A stretch of 33,006 bases of DNA from positions 1 to 33,006 of the forward strand of contig JANYEP010000261.1 in the NCBI GenBank assembly GCA_025363075.1. The letters are read 5' to 3'. The DNA is from Chitinophagaceae bacterium. GTDB taxonomy: Bacteria; Bacteroidota; Bacteroidia; Chitinophagales; Chitinophagaceae. The translations under genes were made by a program, and so were the position numbers. A model generated the notes under the pieces. The model ran no database searches. It had not been told where the DNA came from and worked only from the letters and a program-made list of their open reading frames with translations. Positions 1-8,569 of this stretch are shown here, one piece after another. The first letter of the stretch is position 1, and every line of letters begins with the position of its first letter.

Positions 1-36
1 TTACAGGGCTTTTCACGTTTATATACTGCTGCAAAA

Positions 37-1410
37 TTATTTGCCTATGCAAAATTTAGAGAATATAAAATCAAGCTGTTCATCATTTGTAACTTGCCCA
101 GTAATGGTTCCAAGATAATGCAATGCCTGCCTGATATCCAATGCTAATAAATCTCCAGGAATATTATTGATTAATCCACTTTCTATTTCTTGCAATGAAT
201 TAGAAAGTTTTTGTAACGCATCAAAATGCCTTGCATTGGTAACAATAGTTGACTCTGTATTTATATTTCCTTTGATAGCTTTTGCAACTAATGCTTTTTT
301 AACAGCTTCAATATTTTTATTATCTCTTGCAGAAATTTCAATTACATCATCACCTAATCTTTTCAAGGAAGTAGTGGTGGAAATGGAGTCCATTTTATTT
401 GCAACCAAAATAAATGGTTTATTGAACGATTGAAGCCAATCAATTTCTTCATTTAGATCTGCTTCAACACTACCATCAAATAAATATAAAATCACATCTG
501 CCAATGCAGCTTTTTCATAACTTTTTCCAACACCAATACTTTCTATTTCATCGTTGGTGTGTTCTCTAATTCCTGCTGTGTCAATCAGTCTAAACAATAC
601 GCCATCAATATTTATAACTTCTTCAATGGTGTCTCGTGTAGTACCAGCAATGCTGCTTACAATAGCTCTATCCTCGTTCAACAAAACGTTTAATAGTGTT
701 GATTTTCCTGCATTGGGTTTACCAATAATTGCAATTTGAACACCATTTTTTATAACATTTCCCAATTCAAATGAATTTAGCAATTGGTTGGTAGAAAGGG
801 TAATTTCTGCAATTAAATTTTTAAATGCTATTCTATCTGCAAACTCAACATCCTCCTGGCTAAAATCCAATTCTAATTCAATCAAAGCAGAGAATTTTAT
901 TAGCTCATCTCGCAAAAAATGTAATGCACTTGAAAAGCCTCCACGAATATTTTTGAGAGCCGTATTTCTGCTAGCTTTTGTGTTGCTTGCTATTAAGTCT
1001 GCAACAGCTTCTGCTTGTGCTAAATCAAGTTTACCATTTAAAAAAGCACGTTGTGTAAACTCTCCAGCTTTTGCCATTCTTGCACCAAGTTGCGTAATTG
1101 TTTTTAATATTTTCTCTTGAATAAATGGTGAGCCGTGACAGCTGATTTCAACAACATTTTCACCAGTGTAACTCTTGGGATTTTTGTAAAGAGAAACCAC
1201 AACTTCATCTAAAACTTCATCACTATGCTTTAGCAAACCAACGTGCAAAGTGTGAGATTCCTGTTGCACTAAATCTTTTGAAGGAAATAGTTGATTGGTA
1301 ATATTTATAGCATCTTTTCCACTCAATCTAATTACTGCAATCGCACCTAAGCCCTGTGCTGTAGCCAATGCTACAATAGTATCATCCCAACCTGTTAAAC
1401 TTCCTTGCAT
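37..1410 (-). CDS. mnmE: tRNA modification GTPase MnmE (TrmE)
   Basis: MnmE works with MnmG to make 5-carboxymethylaminomethyl-type modifications at U34 of certain tRNAs; it is cytosolic and uses GTP and a folate donor. The protein shows the N-terminal folate-binding domain (start DDTIVALATAQGLGAIAVIR), a helical domain, an inserted G domain with P-loop GKPNAGKS (about residues 230-237), AGTTRDT, DTAG and NKMD, and the diagnostic C-terminal FCIGK. The ORF track starts at 1461, but those extra codons run into the terminator hairpin at 1453-1476. The methionine at 1410 gives 457 aa, the usual family length, and begins at the conserved N terminus. The gene lies behind the exbB-tonB operon and is separated from it by that terminator, so it probably has its own promoter. 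Confidence 0.96.
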   Translation of the reverse strand: MQGSLTGWDDTIVALATAQGLGAIAVIRLSGKDAINITNQLFPSKDLVQQESHTLHVGLLKHSDEVLDEVVVSLYKNPKSYTGENVVEISCHGSPFIQEKILKTITQLGARMAKAGEFTQRAFLNGKLDLAQAEAVADLIASNTKASRNTALKNIRGGFSSALHFLRDELIKFSALIELELDFSQEDVEFADRIAFKNLIAEITLSTNQLLNSFELGNVIKNGVQIAIIGKPNAGKSTLLNVLLNEDRAIVSSIAGTTRDTIEEVINIDGVLFRLIDTAGIREHTNDEIESIGVGKSYEKAALADVILYLFDGSVEADLNEEIDWLQSFNKPFILVANKMDSISTTTSLKRLGDDVIEISARDNKNIEAVKKALVAKAIKGNINTESTIVTNARHFDALQKLSNSLQEIESGLINNIPGDLLALDIRQALHYLGTITGQVTNDEQLDFIFSKFCIGK

Positions 1411-1446
1411 AGTTTTAAAATTGTAGCGAAAGTAGTTGCTATGTAA

Positions 1447-1476
1447 TAAAAAAAGCCCCACTAAATAGTGAGGCTT
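1447..1476 (-). terminator. Intrinsic terminator after tonB
   Basis: On the minus strand the sequence reads AAGCC-T-CACT-ATTT-AGTG-G-GGCTT followed by a run of seven T. This is a stem of 5 plus 4 bp around one mismatch, with a four-base loop and a U tract. It lies 20 bases past the tonB stop and before the mnmE start, so it should end the exbB-exbD-exbD-tonB transcript. Confidence 0.85.
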
Positions 1477-1495
1477 GAAATATGATTTTGTAAAA

Positions 1496-2311
1496 TTAAT
1501 CTCCAGTAATTACAAATGTTACTCTTTGTCTTTTTCTACTTTTTACTTTAATACCATTTTGAATACCTGGCTCCCATTTTGGACCTTTTTTAATTACTCT
1601 AATGGCTTCTTCGATAGTACCATAATCAGATCCTCCACTAACTAAAGCACCTTCAACATCGCTAATAGTTCCCTCTTTATCAACTGTAAAAGAAACATCA
1701 ACTTGATATTTTCCTTCAGGGGCTCCATTATCTTTAGGCACTTCACCATTCAAATTTCTTTGAAGATATTTCCCCCAATCTCCTTTGAATGTAGATTCTA
1801 TTTGAACTGATGTAAAGAGCTTATCATAATCTTCAACTGGTGCTGTTACAGTTCCTGTTGAGGCCTCTTTTGGAGCTTCTACAACACCTTCATCTTTTTT
1901 ACCTTCAACATTAACAGTACCAATTTTTGTATCTTCCAATTTTGTTACTTCTGGAGGCGGTTCTTTCACTTCCTCATCAGGTTTAATAACAGGAGGCGTA
2001 AACTTAGTTATTTCAACTTTTGGTGGCTCTTGTTTTGGGGGAGGAGGAGGTGGTGGTGGTTCAGGTTTTTTATCTTCCTTCAATTTTTCTAAACTCATAT
2101 CCTCAACCAATATTTGTGTTTCTTGTTTTTTTGCTTTTCCAAAAGACATATTAAAGACCACGAATAGCAACGATACTACCAACATTCCTATTAAGGCTTT
2201 TTTAATTCTACTGTCGTAAGTCTTTCTTAAATCGTACGCACCATATTCCTTGTTCCTACCTTCAAAAATAATGTCAAGAACATCGGCGGTTAATATTTTA
2301 TTTGTTTCCAT
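1496..2311 (-). CDS. tonB: Energy transducer TonB
   Basis: TonB carries proton-motive energy from the ExbB/ExbD motor across the periplasm to outer-membrane TonB-dependent transporters (SusC-type in this phylum). The 271-aa protein has a cytoplasmic N terminus with the Bacteroidota-typical FEGRNKEYGAYDLRK, one membrane segment (about residues 39-57), a proline-rich periplasmic spacer (eight consecutive prolines near residue 85, then more PP and KP pairs), and a C-terminal TonB domain from about residue 165, including VDVSFTVDKEGTISDV and GPKWEPGIQNG. It is the last gene of the minus-strand exbB-exbD-exbD-tonB operon, 42 bases after the second exbD, and is followed by a strong terminator. Confidence 0.93.
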   Translation of the reverse strand: METNKILTADVLDIIFEGRNKEYGAYDLRKTYDSRIKKALIGMLVVSLLFVVFNMSFGKAKKQETQILVEDMSLEKLKEDKKPEPPPPPPPPKQEPPKVEITKFTPPVIKPDEEVKEPPPEVTKLEDTKIGTVNVEGKKDEGVVEAPKEASTGTVTAPVEDYDKLFTSVQIESTFKGDWGKYLQRNLNGEVPKDNGAPEGKYQVDVSFTVDKEGTISDVEGALVSGGSDYGTIEEAIRVIKKGPKWEPGIQNGIKVKSRKRQRVTFVITGD

Positions 2312-2353
2312 AACTTTTTTTATTTAGATGTTCAACCAAATAATTTCCACAAA

Positions 2354-2914
2354 CTATTTTACTGGATTTGCAGCCTCTGTTATTTTTACTAACTGATTTT
2401 CTACTTCTGTAATATCAACAAGAGCATATCTTTTAACTACATTGATTGACATTTCATCCAAAATAGTTACTACATTTTTATAGGTACATTCAGGATTAGG
2501 TTTTAACACAACAACAAAATCAGTTTCTGGTGTATTTACCTTCTTTTTAAGTATCACATTTCTAATACCATCATCACCATTACCAAAATTTGCTGACTTA
2601 AATTTTGAAGATGCATTGCTGTTGTCTAACATTCCTTCATAATAAAAAACGTGATTGTCTTTTCCTAAAAGAATTGTTAAAACACCACTTTGTTTAACAG
2701 GATTATTGTCTTCAGGTTTTTCTGCATCTTTTGGTAAAAATAATTTGAATGCAGTTGGCTGACTCATTGTGGTTGTAAAAATGAAGAAGGTTATCAATAG
2801 AAAACCTAAATCAACCATTGGAGTTAAGTCAACTCTAGTAGAAAGTTTTTTTGCTTTTTTGACGCCTGGGCCTTTCTTATGACCACCACCAGACGAGGTA
2901 TCCATTTCTGCCAT
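2354..2914 (-). CDS. exbD: ExbD/TolR family biopolymer transporter (second copy in operon)
   Basis: This is a stator component of the TonB-energising motor. The 186-aa protein has a charged cytoplasmic N terminus, then one membrane helix containing the family aspartate (MVDLGFLLITFFIFT, Asp about 35) that takes part in proton movement, and a periplasmic domain. The end resembles ExbD dimerisation domains (NVVTILDEMSINVVKRYALVDI). It lies 36 bases after the other exbD and 42 before tonB. Two unequal ExbD paralogues in series are common in Bacteroidota and may form a heterodimer (inference). Confidence 0.92.
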   Translation of the reverse strand: MAEMDTSSGGGHKKGPGVKKAKKLSTRVDLTPMVDLGFLLITFFIFTTTMSQPTAFKLFLPKDAEKPEDNNPVKQSGVLTILLGKDNHVFYYEGMLDNSNASSKFKSANFGNGDDGIRNVILKKKVNTPETDFVVVLKPNPECTYKNVVTILDEMSINVVKRYALVDITEVENQLVKITEAANPVK

Positions 2915-2950
2915 TACAAAATATTTTTTTATTAACTAAAAATTGTTTTC

Positions 2951-3595
2951 TTATCCTACCTTTTTTGAAGGTGGATTCTTGAATAACTCACTTCCTATAG
3001 GCACGCTTTCAGGGTTTGTTATCATTTCAAATTTTAACAAATCATTCTTTTTGAAAGCATCTATCACAGCTTTGAAATATGGGTATTTACTATTGTTGTC
3101 ACCTTTCAACAATAAATTCATTTTACGTCCAGCATAAGCTTTACTTGCGAGGTTTAACCACTCAATCAATTCATTTGTTCCTTTGGTTGTATCAACAGGA
3201 ATGCCTGGCATGGCATCACCAGTTCTTCTTTCAACTGGCAGGGCTAAAAAAGAGGGCAACTGACCAAATGCAGTTCCCCAAAATTCTGCTTTTTTAAATG
3301 CAGCAACATTTAGATTTAAGCCTTTTGTTGAATTAAGTGTAGTAGCTATGTACTCTTTTTTTTCTTCATCGTCCATCGATAAAAACACTTTGCCATTTTT
3401 ATCAATTGTAACAAGTACAATATCTTTTGTAGGTGCAGCTTTTGAAGCCACAGAACTCGGCGTAACTACATTAATAGCTTCTGATGCTTTTGGTTTTGTT
3501 GTTAATATGAAAAATGATAACAACAAAAAAGCAACATCACACATTGCAGTCATATCAATGCTAGTACTTTTTCTGGCAATCTTGGGTCTTGACAT
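2951..3595 (-). CDS. exbD: ExbD/TolR family biopolymer transporter (first copy in operon)
   Basis: This is the first of two ExbD-like proteins, 214 aa. It has a short basic N terminus (MSRPKIARKSTSIDMT), a membrane helix with the conserved aspartate at about residue 20 (MCDVAFLLLSFFIL), and a longer periplasmic domain than its paralogue, ending in PPSKKVG. The domain contains the repeated ExbD phrase KYPYFKAVIDAFKK. The gene lies between exbB (67 bases upstream) and the second exbD. It is expected to be an inner-membrane partner of ExbB in energising TonB. Confidence 0.92.
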   Translation of the reverse strand: MSRPKIARKSTSIDMTAMCDVAFLLLSFFILTTKPKASEAINVVTPSSVASKAAPTKDIVLVTIDKNGKVFLSMDDEEKKEYIATTLNSTKGLNLNVAAFKKAEFWGTAFGQLPSFLALPVERRTGDAMPGIPVDTTKGTNELIEWLNLASKAYAGRKMNLLLKGDNNSKYPYFKAVIDAFKKNDLLKFEMITNPESVPIGSELFKNPPSKKVG

Positions 3596-3662
3596 TTTTA
3601 ATTATTTATACAATTTACAAATTAAGATGCACAAAATGCAACTATCCATAAACAGTTTAAAA

Positions 3663-4514
3663 CTATTTGTAGTTAGCAGCAAAACTTTGTGTTAAAGTAA
3701 AACCACTTTCATCAATACCGTGAGTTACAGAATCAATTTTTGTAGTGAATACATTGTACATAATAATTGCAACAGCAGAAGTACCAATACCTAATGCTGT
3801 GTTGTAAAGTGCCTCAGAAATACCTTGAGAAAGCTTTGCAGAAGCCTCAGGGCCTGCACTATCGCCAAGAGAAGAGAATGAACGAATCATACCTAATACA
3901 GTTCCTAATAGACCTAATAAAGTTGCAACAGAAGCGATAGTAGAAAGGAAAACTAAATTCTTTTCAAGCATTGGCAATTCAAGTGCTGTAGCTTCTTCAA
4001 CTTCTTTTTGTATGTTCAATACTTTTTGCTCTGTAGCCAATTCAGTATTTCCAATCATATCTTTATATTTACGTAGACCAGCTTTCATCACATTACCCAC
4101 ACTACCTTTTTGTTTATCACATTCTACCAAAGCTTTGTCAACTTCTTTATTAGCCAAATGATATTGTACTTTTCTAATAAATTCAGCATTATTTCCAGTT
4201 CCACTTGCCTTTGCAACAGTTAAAAATCTTTCAATAACGAAAGTTAAAACTGTTAAAAAACAACCAATCAAAATAGGTACAATAATCCCCCCTTGATACA
4301 TTTTTGCTAAACCGCCAATTGCACCATCACGGTCTGGCCAAAAACCACCGTTTGCTTGTCCCGATTTGAAATTACTTGGAGCTCCAATAACGAAACGCCA
4401 AATTACATAGCCTAAAATGATACAAGCTAATGGAGCAATCCAAGAAATGGCATTGCTTGACTTGTGTGGTTGCACTGATGTGGTAGCTTTTGCTGTTGGT
4501 TTGATGTCAGACAT
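3663..4514 (-). CDS. exbB: MotA/TolQ/ExbB proton channel family protein
   Basis: This is the channel subunit of the TonB motor and the first gene of the minus-strand operon. The 283-aa protein has an extra N-terminal membrane helix (about residues 22-42), then the canonical three: about 74-97, about 188-210 (LSTIASVATLLGLLGTVLGM, with the family's Gly/Thr-rich packing) and about 233-255 (ALYNTALGIGTSAVAIIMYN). The loop between helices has the expected long cytoplasmic segment. A four-TM ExbB with an extra N-terminal helix is usual for Bacteroidota. The start at 4514 gives a complete N terminus, with about 300 bases of non-coding DNA upstream. Confidence 0.93.
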   Translation of the reverse strand: MSDIKPTAKATTSVQPHKSSNAISWIAPLACIILGYVIWRFVIGAPSNFKSGQANGGFWPDRDGAIGGLAKMYQGGIIVPILIGCFLTVLTFVIERFLTVAKASGTGNNAEFIRKVQYHLANKEVDKALVECDKQKGSVGNVMKAGLRKYKDMIGNTELATEQKVLNIQKEVEEATALELPMLEKNLVFLSTIASVATLLGLLGTVLGMIRSFSSLGDSAGPEASAKLSQGISEALYNTALGIGTSAVAIIMYNVFTTKIDSVTHGIDESGFTLTQSFAANYK

Positions 4515-4811
4515 AATACAATCGATTTTTTGTTTTTTTAATTTATTGTTTAATTGTTTGAAGTGGCAATTTTAGTGTAAAAAAGAATTGAAATGCTAAT
4601 CTTATTAAAAAATAATTTTAGTTAAGATGTCGAAGCTACACATTTTGCATAAACAAATCTTTAAAATTTTAAAATAGAATAAATTGATAGTGATAGGCAG
4701 GCTATTTTTTATTTAAATAAAAACATATGAGTTCAGAATAACTGCTTCTTGTGAAGTAATATAAATACATTTTAATAGCATTAATTTAGCACCCAATTTC
4801 AACAGTAATTT
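4515..4811. other. Intergenic region between divergent exbB and epimerase genes
   Basis: These 297 bases are AT-rich DNA between two divergent genes, so promoters for both directions must lie here. A minus-strand TAAAATTG at 4567-4574 and a plus-strand TAATTTAG at 4782-4789 resemble the Bacteroidota -7 element TAnnTTTG with one change each. I found no ORF, RNA gene or convincing hairpin. Confidence 0.5.
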
Positions 4812-5735
4812 ATGCAAAATATTTTAATTTCTGGTGGTACTGGTTTAGTAGGAAAACGCCTTGCAGCAATGCTTTTAGAGCAAGGTTATAGTGTTACCAT
4901 TTTATCTCGAAATAAAAATTTAGTATCTTCAACAAACAATTTGCAATATGCTTACTGGAATGTAGATACACAAACAATAGACGATAATGCTATTGCAAAT
5001 GCAGATGCTATTGTAAACCTTGCAGGTGCTGGCGTTGCTGACAAACGCTGGACTACAGAACGCAAAAAAGAAATTGTGAACAGCAGGGTTAATAGTGGAA
5101 GACTTATTGTAAATGCTCTGCAAAGCACAACTAATAAAGTGAAAGTTGTGATAAATGCAAGTGCCATTGGTTGGTACTCCTCAGAAGAAAATAATGTAAA
5201 AAATTATCAGGAAGACGAGCCAGCCAATACTGATTTTTTAGGAAATACTTGCAAGCAATGGGAACAAAGTGTGCATCCAATAACATTAATGAAAAAGAGA
5301 TTGGTGAAACTTAGAATGGGAATTGTGTTGAGCAAAGAAGGTGGTGCATTGAAAGAATTTATTAAACCATTGAGGTTTGGGATTGCAACTATTTTGGGCA
5401 GTGGCAAACAAAAAATTAGTTGGATACACATAGATGATTTATGCAGAATGTACATTGCTGCTATTGAAAATGAAAATATAAATGGTGCATACAACGCAGT
5501 AGCACCAACGGTTACAACAAATAGTAAGTTAAATATTGTATTGGCAAAAAAACTTAGGGCAAGGTTTTATATTCCAATATTTGTTCCTAAATTTATTTTA
5601 AAAATAGTATTGGGAGAAATGAGTATTGAGGTTTTAAAATCGTCTAACATTTCGTGCAAAAAAATACAAGACACAGGATTTCAGTTTTTGTTTCCTTCTA
5701 TTGAAAGCAGTATTGACGATATTTTTAAGAAGTAA
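4812..5735 (+). CDS. TIGR01777 family NAD(P)-binding epimerase-like protein
   Basis: This is an extended short-chain dehydrogenase-like (epimerase) protein of 307 aa, related to E. coli YfcH. The N-terminal dinucleotide-binding motif ISGGTGLVGKRLAAMLLEQG is clear. Family landmarks follow: IVNLAGAGVADKRWTTERKKEIVNSR, ASAIGWY (position of the catalytic Ser/Tyr region), LRMGIVLSKEGGALKE and SWIHIDDLCRMYIAAIEN, then NGAYNAVAP and a C-terminal DUF1731-like part. The biochemical substrate of the family is not established. The gene converges with the oxidoreductase at 5738, with only two bases between the stops. Confidence 0.9.
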   Translation: MQNILISGGTGLVGKRLAAMLLEQGYSVTILSRNKNLVSSTNNLQYAYWNVDTQTIDDNAIANADAIVNLAGAGVADKRWTTERKKEIVNSRVNSGRLIVNALQSTTNKVKVVINASAIGWYSSEENNVKNYQEDEPANTDFLGNTCKQWEQSVHPITLMKKRLVKLRMGIVLSKEGGALKEFIKPLRFGIATILGSGKQKISWIHIDDLCRMYIAAIENENINGAYNAVAPTVTTNSKLNIVLAKKLRARFYIPIFVPKFILKIVLGEMSIEVLKSSNISCKKIQDTGFQFLFPSIESSIDDIFKK

Positions 5736-5737
5736 AA

Positions 5738-6931
5738 CTATTCAGCGTAAAGCTTCATATAATTAAACTGTTCTGTAATTTTCCCTTTGTTTAAAATAGT
5801 TGCCCTGTCTAAAGTTTGGCTACCACCTTTGCGTAAATCATCTAACACAAACTTGATTAATTGCTCGCCAAAATACCTGCTGGCATCTCTTGGTAATTCG
5901 TTGGGCAAATTACCCACAGCCATTATATCTATTGAGTTTGATAGGTATGGTTCAGTAATTTTAAATGAAGTTTTATCAACGCCATAAACAGGGTTTTCGA
6001 TTGTTGTATCACCAATATTACAAGGCACACTGCCATTATAATCGTCTGTAATATCTGCAATAGTTTTAATGTTGAAATGTTCATTTTTCAAATCTTCCCA
6101 TTCAAATAGACGAGGAATATTTTTATCCCAATAAACACCGTTTAATAAAATATCTGTGTAGGAAATATATTCTTTAAATAAACAATGATAGTCTTGAGGT
6201 TTTTCGTGAAAGTCATTTCGTTTATACTTTCCTGTCGCTTTATGGCTATATAAGTTGCCGCTTTTTAAATGCACATAAACAGGATAGGGAAATGTTTGTT
6301 CTTTAAATTCATCAGGCTCTACTTCCTGCACATCCATCAAATTCATAATCTCTACAATGCCGTGTGCAACACGCCCACTACCAGTTACAGCGATTTTTAT
6401 TGGTGGTAATTTTAATCCAAAATAAGTGTGAATGAGTTGTCGATAATCCTTAATTCGATGTACTCTATCAAGGTTAAATAAACCAGTCCTGTTGCCATAA
6501 CACATCATTCCATTGTGAGCACCAACAATGCCAGCAAAAAAACCAAAGCCAATCATTCTCTGTCCATCTTCGTGTTCTAAACATTCATAATCAATGAGTG
6601 TAATATTCTTTTCAATCATTGTTTTAAACAAGTCTTTATTGTGTGGTTGCAACTTTTTTGTGTGGCTAAAAAAAAGATAAATTTTATTGGGAATTAGCAA
6701 CTCTTTTGGAACTTCTTTTATACCAAACAAAATATCGCAGTTGCTAACATCATCTCTTACCTCAACACCTGCTTGAAGATACTCTGCGTCTTTGTAGCAG
6801 CGAGTTTCACAGCTTTGAACAATTATTCTTAAATCAGTATTTCTATGCAACCACCTGCATTGAGAAGGAGTAAGTGCAACACGATTATCGGCAGGAATTT
6901 TTGCCTCTTTGATTAAACCTATAATTAGCAT
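5738..6931 (-). CDS. Alanine dehydrogenase / saccharopine dehydrogenase-like NAD(P) oxidoreductase
   Basis: The 397-aa protein has an AlaDH/PNT N-terminal domain (MLIIGLIKEAKIPADNRVAL, the usual KE...P.D.RVALTP pattern) and a Rossmann region with IAVTGSGRVAHGIVEIM at about 180-196. It resembles the Lys1-type saccharopine dehydrogenase/lysine 2-oxoglutarate reductase branch, where ENPVYGVDKTSFK and MAVGNLPNELPRDASRYFGEQL are typical C-terminal landmarks. An amino-acid (lysine-related) dehydrogenase role is likely but unproven. It converges head-on with the epimerase gene. The ATG at 6931 fits the conserved N terminus. Confidence 0.85.
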   Translation of the reverse strand: MLIIGLIKEAKIPADNRVALTPSQCRWLHRNTDLRIIVQSCETRCYKDAEYLQAGVEVRDDVSNCDILFGIKEVPKELLIPNKIYLFFSHTKKLQPHNKDLFKTMIEKNITLIDYECLEHEDGQRMIGFGFFAGIVGAHNGMMCYGNRTGLFNLDRVHRIKDYRQLIHTYFGLKLPPIKIAVTGSGRVAHGIVEIMNLMDVQEVEPDEFKEQTFPYPVYVHLKSGNLYSHKATGKYKRNDFHEKPQDYHCLFKEYISYTDILLNGVYWDKNIPRLFEWEDLKNEHFNIKTIADITDDYNGSVPCNIGDTTIENPVYGVDKTSFKITEPYLSNSIDIMAVGNLPNELPRDASRYFGEQLIKFVLDDLRKGGSQTLDRATILNKGKITEQFNYMKLYAE

Positions 6932-7120
6932 ACAAACGTTCGTTTAGATTATTAGTGCAATATTAAGGTTGATGAGCTTAGCATTTATTTAGTGAACGAT
7001 TTAGCAAAATTTATAAGTAATTAAATTTACTAAATGAGATAGAATATAAAATTTCCTAAATAGATAATCTTTAGCAATTATCTCAACGGCTATCATAGAA
7101 AACGCACTTTTCTTTGCCAA

Positions 7121-7813
7121 ATGAAAAATTATTTTGTCATAGGAGCTTCATCTGGCATTGGTGCTGCTACTGCAACACAGCTATCTGCAACACATAGCGT
7201 TTATGGTACTTATTGTAAAAACCAGCCCTCCACATCAAGCCCCAATCTTTCATTTCATCATCTAAACGTATTAGATGAAATACTTGATGTAAGTTTTTTG
7301 CCAGACAGTTTAGATGGAATTATTTACTGCCCAGGTGCTATTAATTTAAAGCCTTTCGCAAGAATTAATCCCAATGATTTTGTAGAGGATTATAAGTTGC
7401 AGGTATTAGGTGCAATAAAAATGATTCAGCAATGTTTACCCAAACTTAAGAATGCAGAGAATGCTTCAATTGTACTGTTTTCAACAGTTGCAGTGCAAAC
7501 AGGGTTTAATTTTCATTCTATTGTTTCATCATCAAAAGGAGCAATTGAGGGATTAACAAAAGCGTTAGCAGCTGAACTTGCACCAAAGATTAGAGTGAAC
7601 TGTATTGCACCATCCATTACACAAACGCCTTTGGCAAATGCTATTTTAAACACACCAGAAAAAGTAGAAGCTAACGCACAAAGACATCCCCTAAAAAAAG
7701 TAGGCACAGCACAAGATATAGCCAATGCAGCAGTGTTTTTATTAACAGAACAATCGGCTTGGGTAACAGGTCAAATATTTCATATAGATGGTGGTATGTC
7801 CACTTTAAAATAA
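7121..7813 (+). CDS. SDR family oxidoreductase of the photolyase island (catalytic Tyr apparently missing)
   Basis: This 230-aa short-chain dehydrogenase/reductase has a clear cofactor loop (GASSGIG, residues about 8-14), NAG-equivalent YCPGA, the serine strand LFSTVAV, and C-terminal FLLTEQSAWVTGQIFHIDGGMS. In classical SDRs the active site is YxxxK. Here the lysine sits in HSIVSSSKGAIEGLTKALAAE and the residue four before it is Val, so the catalytic Tyr seems absent. It is the first gene of the plus-strand run with SRPBCC, DUF2805 and photolyase genes (9 bases to the next start). Its substrate is unknown. Confidence 0.88.
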   Translation: MKNYFVIGASSGIGAATATQLSATHSVYGTYCKNQPSTSSPNLSFHHLNVLDEILDVSFLPDSLDGIIYCPGAINLKPFARINPNDFVEDYKLQVLGAIKMIQQCLPKLKNAENASIVLFSTVAVQTGFNFHSIVSSSKGAIEGLTKALAAELAPKIRVNCIAPSITQTPLANAILNTPEKVEANAQRHPLKKVGTAQDIANAAVFLLTEQSAWVTGQIFHIDGGMSTLK

Positions 7814-7822
7814 ATAATAGCT

Positions 7823-8287
7823 ATGGCATTTTATCAGTTAGAACAAACACAAAAAATTCCAGCAAGTATAGATGCAGTATGGGATTTCATTTCATCCCCA
7901 ATGAATTTAAAAGAGATAACACCCGATTATTTGGGCTTTGAAGTTACCAGCAAAAACAACGAAAACAAAATGTACCCAGGAATGATTATTACTTATAAAG
8001 TGAGTCCTTTATTGGGTATTAAACTAAGTTGGATGACAGAAATTACACACGTTAAAGCCAAAGAATATTTTGTAGATGAACAACGTGTGGGACCTTACAG
8101 TTTATGGCATCACCAGCATAAACTAACACCCATTGAAGGTGGTGTTTTAATGACAGATATTGTTACTTATCAACCACCATTTGGCTTTATAGGTGCTATT
8201 GCAAACACGCTAATTATTAAAAGCAAATTGAAAGAGATTTTTGATTATAGAACAGTGGCTGTGGAAAAGCGTTTTGGTAAAATGTAA
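7823..8287 (+). CDS. SRPBCC family (START-like) protein
   Basis: This 154-aa protein has the START/Bet v 1-like pattern. The N terminus FYQLEQTQKIPASIDAVWDFISSPMNLKEITPDYLGFEV is the usual 'cyclase/dehydrase' opening, followed by alternating beta strands and the long C-terminal helix (IIKSKLKEIFDYRTVAVEKRFG). Such proteins bind hydrophobic ligands in a cavity, and no ligand can be named here. It starts 9 bases after the SDR gene and ends 10 bases before the DUF2805 gene, so it is probably co-transcribed with the photolyase genes. Confidence 0.88.
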   Translation: MAFYQLEQTQKIPASIDAVWDFISSPMNLKEITPDYLGFEVTSKNNENKMYPGMIITYKVSPLLGIKLSWMTEITHVKAKEYFVDEQRVGPYSLWHHQHKLTPIEGGVLMTDIVTYQPPFGFIGAIANTLIIKSKLKEIFDYRTVAVEKRFGKM

Positions 8288-8297
8288 TTGCTTAAAT

Positions 8298-8567
8298 ATG
8301 AACATAGATGATATAGATAGAATCATTGAAATGGCTTGGGAAGATAGAACTCCTTTTGAAGCAATACTTTTTCAGTTTGGTAAAACAGAAAGTGAAGTGA
8401 TTGCCTTAATGAGAGCCAACTTAAAACGCAGCAGTTTCAACCTATGGAGAAAGAGAGTAAATAGTGGTGTTAGCCAGAAACATTTAGCGAAAAGAAGTGC
8501 TGAGATTACAAGGTTTAAGTGTGCATTGCAAAGAAATATTACACACAATAAAATAAGCAAAAGATAA
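8298..8567 (+). CDS. TIGR03643 / DUF2805 family protein
   Basis: This small protein (89 aa) of a family often found beside photolyase genes contains the signature IDRIIEMAWEDRTPFEAILFQFGKTESEVIALMR, then LKRSSFNLWRKRV, which resembles a helix-turn-helix-like segment. Its function is not established. The ORF track begins at 8241, inside the SRPBCC gene. The ATG at 8298 is preferred because the family starts just before IDRIIEMAWEDR and this avoids a long overlap. The following gene starts two bases after the stop. Confidence 0.9.
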   Translation: MNIDDIDRIIEMAWEDRTPFEAILFQFGKTESEVIALMRANLKRSSFNLWRKRVNSGVSQKHLAKRSAEITRFKCALQRNITHNKISKR

Positions 8568-8569
8568 CA

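Noticed and set aside
1-36. End of another gene at the left window edge
   Set aside because: Stops occur in the minus-strand frame ending at 1-3, and no domain can be read from 36 bases.
2943-3695. Plus-strand ORFs across exbD
   Set aside because: They lie wholly opposite well-supported exbD genes and encode no recognisable domain.
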